DNA of 64,000 bases, from contig NW_019154044.1 of NCBI RefSeq assembly GCF_001653235.2, forward strand, positions 496,001-560,000. The letters are read 5' to 3'. Below, one piece after another: positions 11,726-22,364 of this stretch. How positions within the stretch are numbered: the stretch's first letter is position 1; the number at the start of each line of letters is the position of its first letter. Source of the stretch: Pochonia chlamydosporia 170 (Eukaryota; Ascomycota; Sordariomycetes; Hypocreales; Clavicipitaceae). The notes under the pieces are model-generated. The model worked only from the letters and a program-made list of their open reading frames with translations. It made no database searches and had not been told where the DNA came from. The translations under genes were made by a program, and so were the position numbers.

Positions 11726-12305
11726 CACCCTACCCCCCAACGGCAAAGGCGGCGCATTGAATCAAACCAAAACCAGAATGTTATGCATATTCAGAGACCA
11801 AGGGTACATGCTAGCAACCCGTGAATCTGTGACTTGGGCCTTATTACACGTCCTCTGTTTTTCTCTAACCGGTATACTGCATTATATTTTACTCTATTTC
11901 TCACCGATAGATAAATCAAGACTCTGGGAGCGAAAGCGACCCTTGATGACACAACGTTAAATATTCTGCTTCTGTCAGACGCTTCCTCGCTCTTGTATAT
12001 CCTTCGGAAGGGAGGCATTCACTTGCCATGGCATTGACCAGGCTAACAAACCTCAACCACTCTGGACCCCAGCTCTGCTGCCAATTGATGAAGTAGTGGG
12101 TGCAATTCGTGCGGAGGATTTGCTTACAAACCCAAAGTTGCCAAAACCCGCATCCTGGTCCAAGTGAACTGGTTCATCCAAAATGTGGAGTGTGGTTGTC
12201 ACCCCAAGCCGTAATATTGCCAAATTCTGGCGACTGTGCATTAGCTTGTGGATGCCCTGCACATCATGTGGCTGGGAAACGAGAATGCCTCGGACCAATT
12301 TTTCA

Positions 12306-12335
12306 GCTTTCAAGCTCAAGCTCAAGCTCAAGCTC
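12306..12335 (+). repeat. AAGCTC hexanucleotide microsatellite
   Basis: About four to five tandem copies of the hexamer AAGCTC occur here, flanked by unrelated spacer sequence. Confidence 0.8.
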
Positions 12336-12654
12336 TACGTCTTGGAGAGCCTTCATGGGTAGCACGGAGTAGTCTGCGGTGAATTAGACGTGAGACATTC
12401 GAGGCTAAAACATCACGTCAACTCTCGTGCCCACTCCATCCGTATTGCACGGATATGCAGCAGCGAGGGGCCTTTGTCCACAACCTAGTCATACACCGAT
12501 CACTTCCAAAGAATCCACGACGCGGTCGAGAAAGCTGTTTCGCCTCATGGCAACAGACACTTAAGTGAGTAGATGTCATTTGTCAGGAGTGACCCGTAGG
12601 ATACTATAGCTAAAGGGTTTGATGAAGAGCAGGGTAATATCAGCATTCACTACA

Positions 12655-13781
12655 TTACAGGCTTCGGCGAAATAGCCAGTTTCATAGCCAGTGACGCAGA
12701 TCACACTACAGCGGTATACAAGCGCTTTGACAAACTAGCCGCCCGGGACTTATTGTACTACGAGTGCGAGCTTTTAGAACTGGAAGCACCCCAAGATCAG
12801 TATGATCGTGAAGATGCCATCGACGCAAGAAGATTGGACAACGCAGACTTGCAGCGACTGATTCGAACAAATGCTCGAGATTGGCTGTCCTTCAAGCAAC
12901 GAGCAATGAAGGAAGAGGAGTCCAACGACAAAGACAACCAGCGTTGGAAGAAGAGGATGAAGCTAGCGATGGATATTCGAGCGACATTAAAGGCATACAG
13001 TCCGTCTTTTCCCAGCTCAAACCCCCAATGTCCCTGCCATTGACAAACCTTCGAACCACGTTGACCCGACTGACATCGTTCATCAGGGGAAGCCTTGCTG
13101 CTAAATTCAACACTTCTCACACTGCATCAACCACCTAAACAGACACTGACTACGCTGTCCAACTACTTCCATCAGCAGCATGTTGTGTCGGGGAGCCAAG
13201 CAAGCCAACAGACTACATATACTTCCTCGAAGCTCTCGGGAGCAGCGAGCTCAGCATTATACCCTTTACCCAACACTCCCGCATCGCAGCAAGCGACAGA
13301 CCTCGTCACTCTGTCCCCTCAAACCCATATCGACTCCCTTACCTACTTCCTTAAAACATACTGCTCATGGCTGTTCGAAGTTCGGTGAGAGTCTACGCAG
13401 ACGATTTCCTCATCCTCGCCCACAGGCACGGCTTCCTATTCAGCCAAACCGTCAATTACTCACCTTCGCCCACGAAAAGTAGGGACATATTCGCTACCCA
13501 TGCTCTCATTCACTGTATCTCTTGTCACAACGTTACTGGCGGCAATCATGCTATTCCTACCCATCTACGTGCTTTACAAGACGCCAAGCACGTAATCTGG
13601 CTTGAAACTCAGTTTTATTGCGCTTTTTACATTGCTATTTGCGGGCGTGATACCGGTTTTGACGAATGCTCGGCGGGCTGAGGTCTTTGCAGCCTGCGCC
13701 GCCTACTCGGCTGTGCTGGTGGTGTTTGTCAGTGGAGATTTGGGCGGCGGCGGAGGAGGCGCAGTTACAAATGGAGGTTGA
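12655..13781 (+). pseudogene. Decayed DUF6594 membrane protein gene
   Basis: The first part (frame from about 12666) reads like the N-terminal half of fungal DUF6594 proteins: IASFIASDADHTT, VYKRFDKLAARDLLYY, LLELE, then RLDNADLQRLIR and WLSFKQRA. The coding potential then jumps between all three frames around 13000, 13100-13400 and 13480-13600, with stops in each, so at least three frameshifts are needed. The distal part encodes the typical C-terminal membrane helices: TVSLVTTLLAAIMLFL, FIALFTLLFAGVIPVL and the NARRAEVFAACAAYSAV segment, ending at TGA 13779-13781. The family's molecular function is unknown. An intact relative lies at 47500-48589. The 5' end is uncertain because the true start codon was not recognised. 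Confidence 0.8.
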
Positions 13782-15841
13782 GACACCAGCACTGGCTTTG
13801 GTCCAGACAAATTGAGTCCAGAGCTCATGCGCAGGCGGGTACATCTATCGCCCCAGCTGAACAGACTTACACACTTACGCAGATCAAATACATGTAGCCG
13901 GCTCACAGTACGGCCGTCTTTGATTACAGACTGACAACTGGAGCGTATGGCTCATAAACTCCCCAACTGCGCTATAGCGATACTGTCACGACGGGTGTCT
14001 AGGAAAGCAGAGTTGTTGACAGCATAGTAGCAGATGGGTAACAGTGTAGAAGCTAACAGCCTTCATCTTTATTCTCTCTATTCTGGTTCTAAAGGGTAAT
14101 TCTGCCTAGTATTATTTCTATCCTTGTTTCCTCACTTTTAAAAGTCATACTTTGGTCACTGTGGTTTCTTTTAAAAAGCTGTCATGTGTTAAAACAGCTA
14201 CTAGCTATGCCCTTACACCGGGATGTCGCTGCTGCCTGGCAACTTCGTGGTGCTGTGGCGTTGTGTTATTCAGGTGATTTGAGCATCTTGTACGTGGCGG
14301 CATGATGTGTACGCTGAGATCTTCCACAAGATGTAACCGTGCTGGCACTAGTTGAACATGACCGTGATCTAAATCGTCTTTAGCGTCTGCCAATAATCCA
14401 ACCCTGCTGGCTAAGTGCAGTATCATGTATATGAACAAAATTTTGGAGGATTACGTTGCTGCGTTTTCGAATATCCAGATAAAATTAAATAAAATTAACA
14501 CTAATTCTTAGGTATTCCGCCAAACGTTTGCCCACCTTAATCACAGTCATTCTGCAAGTGTAGGGAGTCGCTATTCCGAGCTCACAAGGCAGCCTTTAGA
14601 TCACTCCCAAGACAGTCGAGCATGACTGCTGTGATTTTAACCTTTAACTAGCCTTTAACTCTTTTGTCTGCGTAGCCTTTGCCTGCTCTAGTTCCACATT
14701 CAGCTTCTTATACTCTTTATACCACTCCTTTATCTGCGCATTTGTGCCTCTGGCATTAAGAAGGCCAGAAATATGTGCCAATTTTGATGTAATGTCCTCT
14801 GCGAAAGTTATGGAGAGCGATTAACTCTCCGTCCGTGTCAATATAATGAGAAATATTAGGTCGCTTAATTTAGAGACCAGTTAGCTAATTGCATTGCAGC
14901 CAGAAAATGATACTAATACGGCTAATATGTTTGTGGTTCGTCGGCTAAGCGGAGTCAATAAGTCTGGTTAGCTTGAGGCAAGTTGAATTGGAGGGGAAGA
15001 TGAGTTAAGAAGTCAAGATTAGTTAGAAGTTAGTTAAGGCAGCTATAGAGTATAATATCCTGCCCTTCGCTAATAGTATTCTGGGGAGACTAGACCACAT
15101 TGTGGGCAAGCTAGTAGATGGTATAAATATACCCTTATTGCATGTGTATGTGCTAATCTGCGTACAGACGAGAATAATCCTCCTCAATGCCCTGCCCCCC
15201 AAGCTAATTGGTCCTCGATATCAATTCCCCATCCCGATGCAATGGAGACCTTGGAGGATTAAGGCTATGCGAGCACGTGCAATGGGGAATTTGAAGGCGT
15301 TTTACCGACAGATTTTGAGGATTCGGCCGAGCTTTAAATGTGCTTACGATGGATTTGCCTAGGAGAGGGGGATTAGTATTCATGTTATTTTGTAATGTTT
15401 AGGATAATCCGGGTGATTCACAGGCGGTTATATACTATGGGCTCTTGGAGGCATCTTTGCCATCGCTCACATGATTTATTAATCATTAGGATTCCCTCAA
15501 CCCATCCATAAATGGCCCGAATTGGCCCAAACCCCGCTTGAATCTGGAAAATTGGAGCTTGAAGATTTTGAATCAAGATCCAAAATATTCGATTCATTTG
15601 ATTCACCGTTCATTCAAAATCTTCAAAAAATTCACCTTTATTTAGCACCCCAAGCCATCCCATAAGTCTCTACATGTACAACTGCTGAAAATGCCAATCA
15701 AGTCCCATTGCATTACTCAATTCGCACCCCTAAAATATTCTAGTCACAGTTTCTGAGGAAAAAAAAAAAAAAAAAAAAAAAAGATCAAGCCGTGTCCCCT
15801 CCTCCAAGTTCACATTGAAGCGTCTCCCTCAGGTCGGTCAA
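13782..15841. other. Gene-free spacer with poly-A tract
   Basis: No frame here resembles a protein. The only distinct feature is a run of 24 A residues at 15759-15782, shortly downstream of the minus-strand secreted-protein gene, where it lies as a T-run on the coding strand. Confidence 0.5.
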
Positions 15842-18800
15842 TTACTCGGCTGCCATCTTGGCATACTCTGCCTCACGGTCGGGGGCAGCCTTAGCGGCGC
15901 ACTCAAAAAGGACCGTGTACATGCTATTTCTATACGTGTTATCGCAGTCCTGAATGGCCAGCTCACAGCTCTTATAGCTAGGGAACTTGGCACACAGCTC
16001 AGCCTTATTGGCCCTCGTCTTCTCAAGGGACAACGCATCGTCCATGCACAGGTTAACAAACTCGTCGCCTATGCTCTCTCCGAAGTAACAGGCCTCAACC
16101 AAATACTGGCAGGTCTTGTCGTCCTGGCCCTTACCAACACACACGGGCTGGTACTTGGCGAGGAACTCGCTCGGCGTAGGGGGGGCGCGGCTTCGAACAC
16201 TGGCAATCTTATCCACTATACCCTTGAGACTATTGAAATGTTTCTTCTGCTGTTCCCAATAATTCTTCATAGCCTCATCTTGTGTTTCGACGTACTTGGC
16301 CACTTTGGTGTGGAGCGCCTCGTCGACAAGAGTCTTCTCAAGGCCAGACACCATTGATAGGTAGTAAGACACGGGAACAGGATCGGTGGGATCTTCCTGG
16401 AAAACGGGAATATACGGGGTGATACTTCGGACAAGTCCCCGATGATTAAGCAGCTCGGGAGCGTAGCCGCTGGGGTGGCGCCTTTTGATCTCCGCGACTC
16501 TATCGGCGTCGTGTACCGCGCCTAACTTCATGGCGATTAAGAGACGGAATTTATTGAGAAGCTCAGGATTCTCAACGGCAAAGTCAGAATCTTTAAGCTT
16601 CTCTTCCTTAACACGCCCATACATAATTTCAACAATCTCCCTCGTGTGGCGGACTACAAGTGTCTGGAGGTATAGTGATGAAAGAGGCTTCTCAGATACC
16701 TGGCTCACCTCAACCTTCAAGAAGGACATCGGAGATAGCGTATCATTGGGAATATTTAAAAGTGCCTTAGACTGCCCGAGAATATATGCAACGTCTAGCG
16801 CCCGCGGCAACACCGGAGGTTTAGATCTTACATAATCGCTTGTCTCCTGGACTCTCTTTTCAATGAAGGTATAGATATCAGGGTATTCAAAGTCCGGGTC
16901 GTCCCCCACGGGTGGTGCAAAAAGTTGCGCTGAAGGTACGCCGGGAACCAGTCCAGGATACTTGCTCATCGCAGTTGCCCAATTTTTAAAGAAGGCAAGG
17001 ATCTTAGCCCCTTGCCAGCCGTTATTGGGATATATGTCCTTGAATTCCTTGGATTCGATATAATTGATAAACTTCGTATTCACATCGACAGCCGCCTTAT
17101 CAAGTTCAAAAAGCGAGCCGTTAGCCGTGGCAATCGCGGTACGAAGCAGAGTGTGACGCTGACGGCGCAATACGGCTTCCCATTCCTCTTCTTGAAGCTT
17201 TTCGATGGCCTCCTTGGACCCGGTCTCAAGCTCTGCCGCGTCTGGCACGGCATTCTGGTCGGGAAACAGGTTGGGATCAAACAGCTCGGCCGAGCCAGTC
17301 GCATTCAGCGAGCCAACCGTGTCGGCGGATTCGGAGAGGACATTGAGGGAGTCGAAGAACAAGGCGTTCCCCGTCTTAAAGGCGAAGGATGACTTTGAAT
17401 TCATTTCATAAGCCGAATACATGTATCTGTAAATGTCCTCGAGCGCCTGAGCCCAGGCCGCATCTCGCTTCTCCACCAGCTCCAAGACTGTCGGCGGCGT
17501 GGGAGGAGCGCGGAAGAGCTTGACAACAGCTCTGACAATGTGAACCGCGACTCCAACCGGCCAAAAGGGAGTCAAGAGCAGGGCATCGGCAACATTGCAC
17601 AAGACGCCTTCGGCCACGATGAAGCCGACAGGCGCCTTGTCCTCTGCTGAGGCGGCAGCATCAGTGGCACAGCCTAGAAAGGGGACGATGGAGGTGATGG
17701 TCGCGAAGAAGTGCAGGGGAGAGACGTTGTCCCTGAAGGCATCGACGATGTCCTTGACATATAAAACGGCACCGACGGCGCCTAACGCTTTTCCGACTTT
17801 TCCGAGACCGGTGCCGCCAGAACGAAGTTTCGGCGAATTAGGCTCCAATGGCTTGTACCCGAGTGCCTTGGTTCGCAGCGTCTTGAACGAACTCGTGCCG
17901 TACTTTTTCTCAAACGAACTTGGTACTTTGCCCAGGCGCTTCTCGGTCGACTTCTCAAACGCGTTTTCCGACACACTATTCGCTCTCTTGACTTGACCCT
18001 CACTGGCCGGGATGTGCTTCTGCCCCAGCTTGCCCTCGCCCGGCTTAACCTCTGTGTCCAGTCCCTTTGGTTCGACGTCCATAGTTTCTTTAATTTTGGC
18101 AGCTCTAATACAGAAAGCCTGTCGCTTGCGCAGTATTCCAAAATCACGCCTGCTAGCCGTGTTCGGACAGAGCTGGGGTTCCAAGGCTTTGTAAGTATCC
18201 CCGACAGAGTCAACGTTGCGACTATGGCCGAGATCGTAGCTATTACGCCATTTTTTCACGAGCCAATTTGCATTTGTAAGCCAGCCGCTCTTGGCTGCCC
18301 CCTGCAACGAAGATTTCATACTGATAATTCCTTCAGTCTCAACGATGGCTGGGTGCCAGTCCTTGAGCGGTTTAAATTCTTTAACCATATCTGCTCCTTT
18401 GTAAGTTTTGGTATGCTCGCCCCAAAGCTCTTCCAGCTTAGCTTTTGTCATGGCTCCTTTATTTTCCTCAACTTCGAGTGTGGCTGCAATGTCGACACTT
18501 TTACCATCGGCAGTCGGAATGATTTTGAAACCTTCGTATGGCTTAAAAGAAGTTAACGCGGCTCGCACGCGGCCCTGCCAGACCTGCTTCATGGAATGCA
18601 TTATATTCGTCTTGACCTCGGCGACCTGTGTGGCCAGTTTTTCCCCCGTCAAACCCGGGTACTCGTAACTGCCTTCCCACTGGAGAAACTCGAGCCTCTT
18701 TCGCACCAGCTCAAAGAGTTCTCCGTAATCTTTGGCTCCATTGTAAACACGTCCTTCCCGCACTTGAGTCGCCGCGCCGCTCGCCTCATACAGCTTGGCA

Positions 18801-19051
18801 GTCTTCTCAACGTCGGGGAAATGCTCAGCGGAGACCTTCCGGATCTTATTGCCTTCGTTTCCTTCAATGAAATTGATGAACTCATTAAAATTGCAATTTT
18901 TGCATCCGGCGGCAATTAATGGCTGCCCCACGATCATGGAATCGAGTTTATAAGCATAGTAGAAATAGAATCGCTCGTAGATGCCAACCTCAGAGTAGGC
19001 GGCTGCCATGACGGCGAAGCCTAAGAGGGCTAGAACATGCTTGAACCGCAT
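15842..19051 (-). CDS. Large secreted protein, 1069 aa, family not identified
   Basis: The ATG at 19049-19051 sits in a perfect GCCACC-ATG context; an extended frame upstream has no other ATG. The product opens with a signal peptide (MRFKHVLALLGF, then a small-residue AVMAAAYS segment, likely cleaved near residue 18-20). Residues ~410-510 contain glycine/alanine-rich hydrophobic helices (KALGAVGAVLYV, TSIVPFLGC, ALLLTPFWPVGVAVHIV) that could insert in a membrane or form a buried helical bundle. The last ~100 residues carry about eight cysteines. There is no intron. The layout (secreted, hydrophobic central segment, Cys-rich tail) recalls large secreted toxin-like proteins of insect-associated Hypocreales, but I recognise no catalytic motif and assign no activity. 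No catalytic domain of a known enterotoxin was seen. Confidence 0.85.
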   Translation of the reverse strand: MRFKHVLALLGFAVMAAAYSEVGIYERFYFYYAYKLDSMIVGQPLIAAGCKNCNFNEFINFIEGNEGNKIRKVSAEHFPDVEKTAKLYEASGAATQVREGRVYNGAKDYGELFELVRKRLEFLQWEGSYEYPGLTGEKLATQVAEVKTNIMHSMKQVWQGRVRAALTSFKPYEGFKIIPTADGKSVDIAATLEVEENKGAMTKAKLEELWGEHTKTYKGADMVKEFKPLKDWHPAIVETEGIISMKSSLQGAAKSGWLTNANWLVKKWRNSYDLGHSRNVDSVGDTYKALEPQLCPNTASRRDFGILRKRQAFCIRAAKIKETMDVEPKGLDTEVKPGEGKLGQKHIPASEGQVKRANSVSENAFEKSTEKRLGKVPSSFEKKYGTSSFKTLRTKALGYKPLEPNSPKLRSGGTGLGKVGKALGAVGAVLYVKDIVDAFRDNVSPLHFFATITSIVPFLGCATDAAASAEDKAPVGFIVAEGVLCNVADALLLTPFWPVGVAVHIVRAVVKLFRAPPTPPTVLELVEKRDAAWAQALEDIYRYMYSAYEMNSKSSFAFKTGNALFFDSLNVLSESADTVGSLNATGSAELFDPNLFPDQNAVPDAAELETGSKEAIEKLQEEEWEAVLRRQRHTLLRTAIATANGSLFELDKAAVDVNTKFINYIESKEFKDIYPNNGWQGAKILAFFKNWATAMSKYPGLVPGVPSAQLFAPPVGDDPDFEYPDIYTFIEKRVQETSDYVRSKPPVLPRALDVAYILGQSKALLNIPNDTLSPMSFLKVEVSQVSEKPLSSLYLQTLVVRHTREIVEIMYGRVKEEKLKDSDFAVENPELLNKFRLLIAMKLGAVHDADRVAEIKRRHPSGYAPELLNHRGLVRSITPYIPVFQEDPTDPVPVSYYLSMVSGLEKTLVDEALHTKVAKYVETQDEAMKNYWEQQKKHFNSLKGIVDKIASVRSRAPPTPSEFLAKYQPVCVGKGQDDKTCQYLVEACYFGESIGDEFVNLCMDDALSLEKTRANKAELCAKFPSYKSCELAIQDCDNTYRNSMYTVLFECAAKAAPDREAEYAKMAAE

Positions 19052-19184
19052 GGTGGCAGAAGCCAATATCTGTAAAGGAATGAGATGAATATACTATGAA
19101 TGAATGTGTGAAACGAGTGAGATTATGAAGTGATGGGTAAAGCCCGAGTAGAAGGTAGGATTCGAGTGGAAAACGGCTTGAGCA

Positions 19185-19190
19185 TATATA
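19185..19190 (-). promoter_or_regulatory. TATA box of the 1069-aa secreted protein gene
   Basis: A TATATA core lies about 134 nt upstream of the ATG at 19051, a usual position for a fungal core promoter. Confidence 0.5.
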
Positions 19191-20482
19191 CTCCATTCTT
19201 GCTTAAATGCCAGGGCGTAACAAACTTTTGGTTTCTCTTCTTCTCGCGTATTTGGGAGTACATGCCTAGTGATGCTACCTAACTTCCATCGCTAGTTTGT
19301 TGAGTGGATAGGCAAAGTACAAGGTAGCTATGCAGTTATATTATACTATTGTCTAGATTATGCAGGATCGCGTGGCTATGCACGTGGATCTTCCTTAATA
19401 TACGGGCAGTATACTGGACTGAAGAAAAGTATTTCCAAGATAGTAATTGTCATAGCCGTGTGGCATTGTAGATCGACGTAGCCATGCTGGCAGAGCAACC
19501 GCCTTGCTACTTGCTTGACTATCATGACTCTTGATTTCTTGGCATATACTAACATGTGGGTAATAGCATTAATCGAGACTAATTTGAAAAGAATAAGTAA
19601 TAGAGGTTGCATTAGAATTTTTGGGAACCCTTGTAACGTGGGTTGCTTTCTGGGGTTATGCAAAAGCGACACTCTGCGGGAACAGCCCCGCTTAGGAAGG
19701 CCATTTCCCCTGCATCCATAAAATCAGCCGGCGATGGGTACGATATGAAAACGAGGGCTGCAAGTTGAGCCCTATGGCTAGAGTCCCAGCTCGCAAATCG
19801 CAATTACTATGCGATGAAACGCTATTTGGGAGTTTTGTTATTAGGGCAGCATAAAATTGATATCTGGGCAGCAGACCTACCAAGATACCTGGCTACTTCT
19901 ACTAAGTCTGGCGGGATAGTATTTATACTGCCAGATTAGTAATTAGAATATAAGCCCTATAGAGAGAGCCTAAAATTTAGTCCCTAAATTTTATGGAAGC
20001 AAGGGGCTTGCCATGCGCAAACCTGGGAATACGTGCATCAAGAGGAATTATATAGGTAAAGCTCTAATTTGGTAGTTAGTGGGGCAATAACTGCTAGAAT
20101 GACTCGGCTCTGCGGAAACCGGAGAGATTATCCCCGCCCAAGCCGTTGAAGGGCGACAAAGAGACCCAGACTCATTACTGGTACCTGACAGGTGTGAACA
20201 TTGAATAGCCTTATCAACTGGTCAATGGTGCGAGGCTTTTGTTGCACTGCTATGGGAGGACTAAAAATCGTCCCCCAATCACGCTCCACTTATTAGACTA
20301 CGCTTCTGGTGTGAGGATGCATAACGCCAAATACAACCCCTGACTAGTGTGACCCACTCAAGGCTGTGTCTTTTCATGCCGTGCCATGCTCATTGCCAAC
20401 TGCCGTGGAGAGGGTCCGTTGACGTGGCCGTCATCTCATCCAACTTGTCCGGATATTCCAATGATGCAGCAGACCTCTGAGG

Positions 20483-20493
20483 TATATATATAT
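20483..20493 (+). promoter_or_regulatory. TATA box of the small secreted protein gene
   Basis: An 11-nt alternating TA run lies about 110 nt upstream of the ATG at 20603. It is followed by pyrimidine-rich sequence, as is common near fungal transcription starts. Confidence 0.6.
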
Positions 20494-20602
20494 CAATCCC
20501 AAAGTGTAGTCCCTACCTTTGCTTCTACAGGCTAGTATTCATCCGTACGCACACATTGTTCCCACATCTACACACTCATTTAAAACACACCAACGCGTCA
20601 AA

Positions 20603-20909
20603 ATGGTTCGACTTACTGCCGTTGCCTTGGCCTGTGAGTTTCTCCTCTAGAAACAAAAAAGACAATCACCTGTAGCTCTACATCGATACGCACGCATCAT
20701 GCTTAACTAACCCAACCGCAGTGGCCGCCACCTTTATGACCGTCGCTGCAAGCGCGGACTCGCCCCAGTACGGCACCGTCCAGCACCTTGAACAGCGCCA
20801 GGAGGATGCCAAGCAAAAAGAAAAGGAAGAGTTGACACAGCTGTTCCTGGAATACGCAAAGACGACCGAGAGTATGACGGAGCTGATGAAAAAATTGGCG
20901 GGAAAGTGA
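20603..20909 (+). CDS. Small secreted protein, 72 aa, effector-like
   Basis: Exon 1 is 20603-20633 and exon 2 is 20722-20909. The 88-nt intron has donor GTGAGT, branch CTTAACTAAC and acceptor CGCAG. The spliced product starts MVRLTAVALALAATFMTVA, a strong signal peptide, followed by a short mature part of about 50 residues rich in Glu, Lys and Gln and predicted to be helical (EDAKQKEKEELTQLF, then ESMTELMKKL). It has no cysteine. The gene has an obvious TATA box. I do not recognise the family; size, secretion and isolation next to a repeat-rich stretch fit a candidate secreted effector, which is inference. It is easily missed because exon 1 is only 31 nt. Confidence 0.75.
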
Positions 20910-22364
20910 CGTGTCGGCAGATGACGGCGGGCCTCGGGGTCGAGGTAAATCAATTGATTCTCTCTTCTACTCTGCGCCGTCTAAACGGCCGTGTATTGTC
21001 ATGTCAGGTCGGCCGTATGCCCCCCGCGTTAGTCATGGACAGGAATTATTGGGCATTTGATAAACCTTATACAACCCCCATCTCCTGTTGCACTATATTC
21101 GCCGCCCCTTGTGATTAATTGACGCAACCCGCCGGATTTCAACTGCCGAGCGACACGGCTGTATCACGGATAGCTATGGAGGTCATTGAATAGTGGAAAT
21201 TGGTCCTTACATTCTGAGCTATCTAGTGAGGAATTGAGCTCCTTTTTATGGTTATTTGACAATCTTGATCTGCCGATAGCTTCCAATATCCCCTCACTAT
21301 AATTGCCTTTGAAGGTCAATATATTGAACCTTCCTTGTAATCCTGTTATTTTGCAACCTTTATAATAGCTGATGCCTTGCAGCCTTGGGGGCTTATTTCC
21401 GTTAACAGGCTGGTATCTCACGCAGAGTGCGTAATTAACCAATTCAACTTAACTGGTATCCCCTCGCAGTTGGATTGGCATCCAGCCAAGTAAGGTTTAG
21501 TTAGATTAGAGTTAGAAGAAGCTACGTTTAGTTAAATTAGAGTTAGTTATTTATAACTAACTAACATCTCTAATATTTACATCTCAATGCCAATGTAAGC
21601 TAGCTTACTGCTATAATAGCAGTATAATTCTCTCCCTACTCTATAATCTTGTACTTTATGCTATCATAATAGTATGCCTATTAAGATGGGTTTGTAAACC
21701 TAATACTACCTTGCTTGCACTGCTAAGTAACCTTTCTATCTCTGCGGGCATTATTAGGATAGATAGCAAGTTAGATGCTCTTTGCAAGGGATCAGGATAC
21801 TCCCTTTTGTGCTCCTGCTACTAGGAAAGGGGCTTAAATTAGTAATTATTACTAGCTAGAGAAAACGTCTAAATATAACGTTTATATTTATTAAATGCTA
21901 GTCATAAGTGTGAAGTAAATCCTGCTATGTTAAATATAGTAGTTCTCTTGCGCTTTTCTGGAGTCTATGCTAGGCATATATTATATCTAGCAAGTCCCGT
22001 TCTATAGGTCGCGGTTAATAGTACTGCTAAGCCTAGAACTACACAATTAGTATACTTATCTTTCTATAGCTTTATAAGTCTTGCAAAGTAGTCTTCTTTC
22101 TACCGCATTGTATTTGCATGTCCCTCCTCGTAGTACTATAGAGCTAGCCACCTAAAATAAGAATAGAGAACTACTACACTAATGTATATAATAGGCTAAA
22201 GTTTATTATCTTAGTATTACGGCCTTTCACAGTAGGTTTAGCGGCACTGTTAAACTGTTACAATCCTAGCTGCAGGCTGCAAAATAGGCCGGTTGCATAA
22301 TGCTACCCTGTGGTAGTTTATTAGCCTAAAATGAACACACCTAAGAGTTTAGAGTGGCCTACAT

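Larger units (their letters stand above)
10823..12654. other. Gene-free AT-rich spacer with repeats
   Basis: The stretch is AT-rich, especially 11200-11520, and contains a dispersed repeat copy (11565-11725) and a short hexanucleotide microsatellite (12306-12335). Short frames on both strands look like chance ORFs. The left end holds the presumed promoter of the ATPase pseudogene. Confidence 0.5.
19052..20602. other. Intergenic region between two secreted-protein genes
   Basis: The divergent genes at 19051 (-) and 20603 (+) share this interval. Apart from the two TATA elements listed separately, nothing could be supported; short frames near 19400-19900 look like chance ORFs. Confidence 0.5.

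Noticed and set aside
17993..18556. 187-aa plus-strand frame inside the 1069-aa secreted-protein gene
   Set aside because: Antisense to an intact signal-peptide-bearing gene; no family resemblance.
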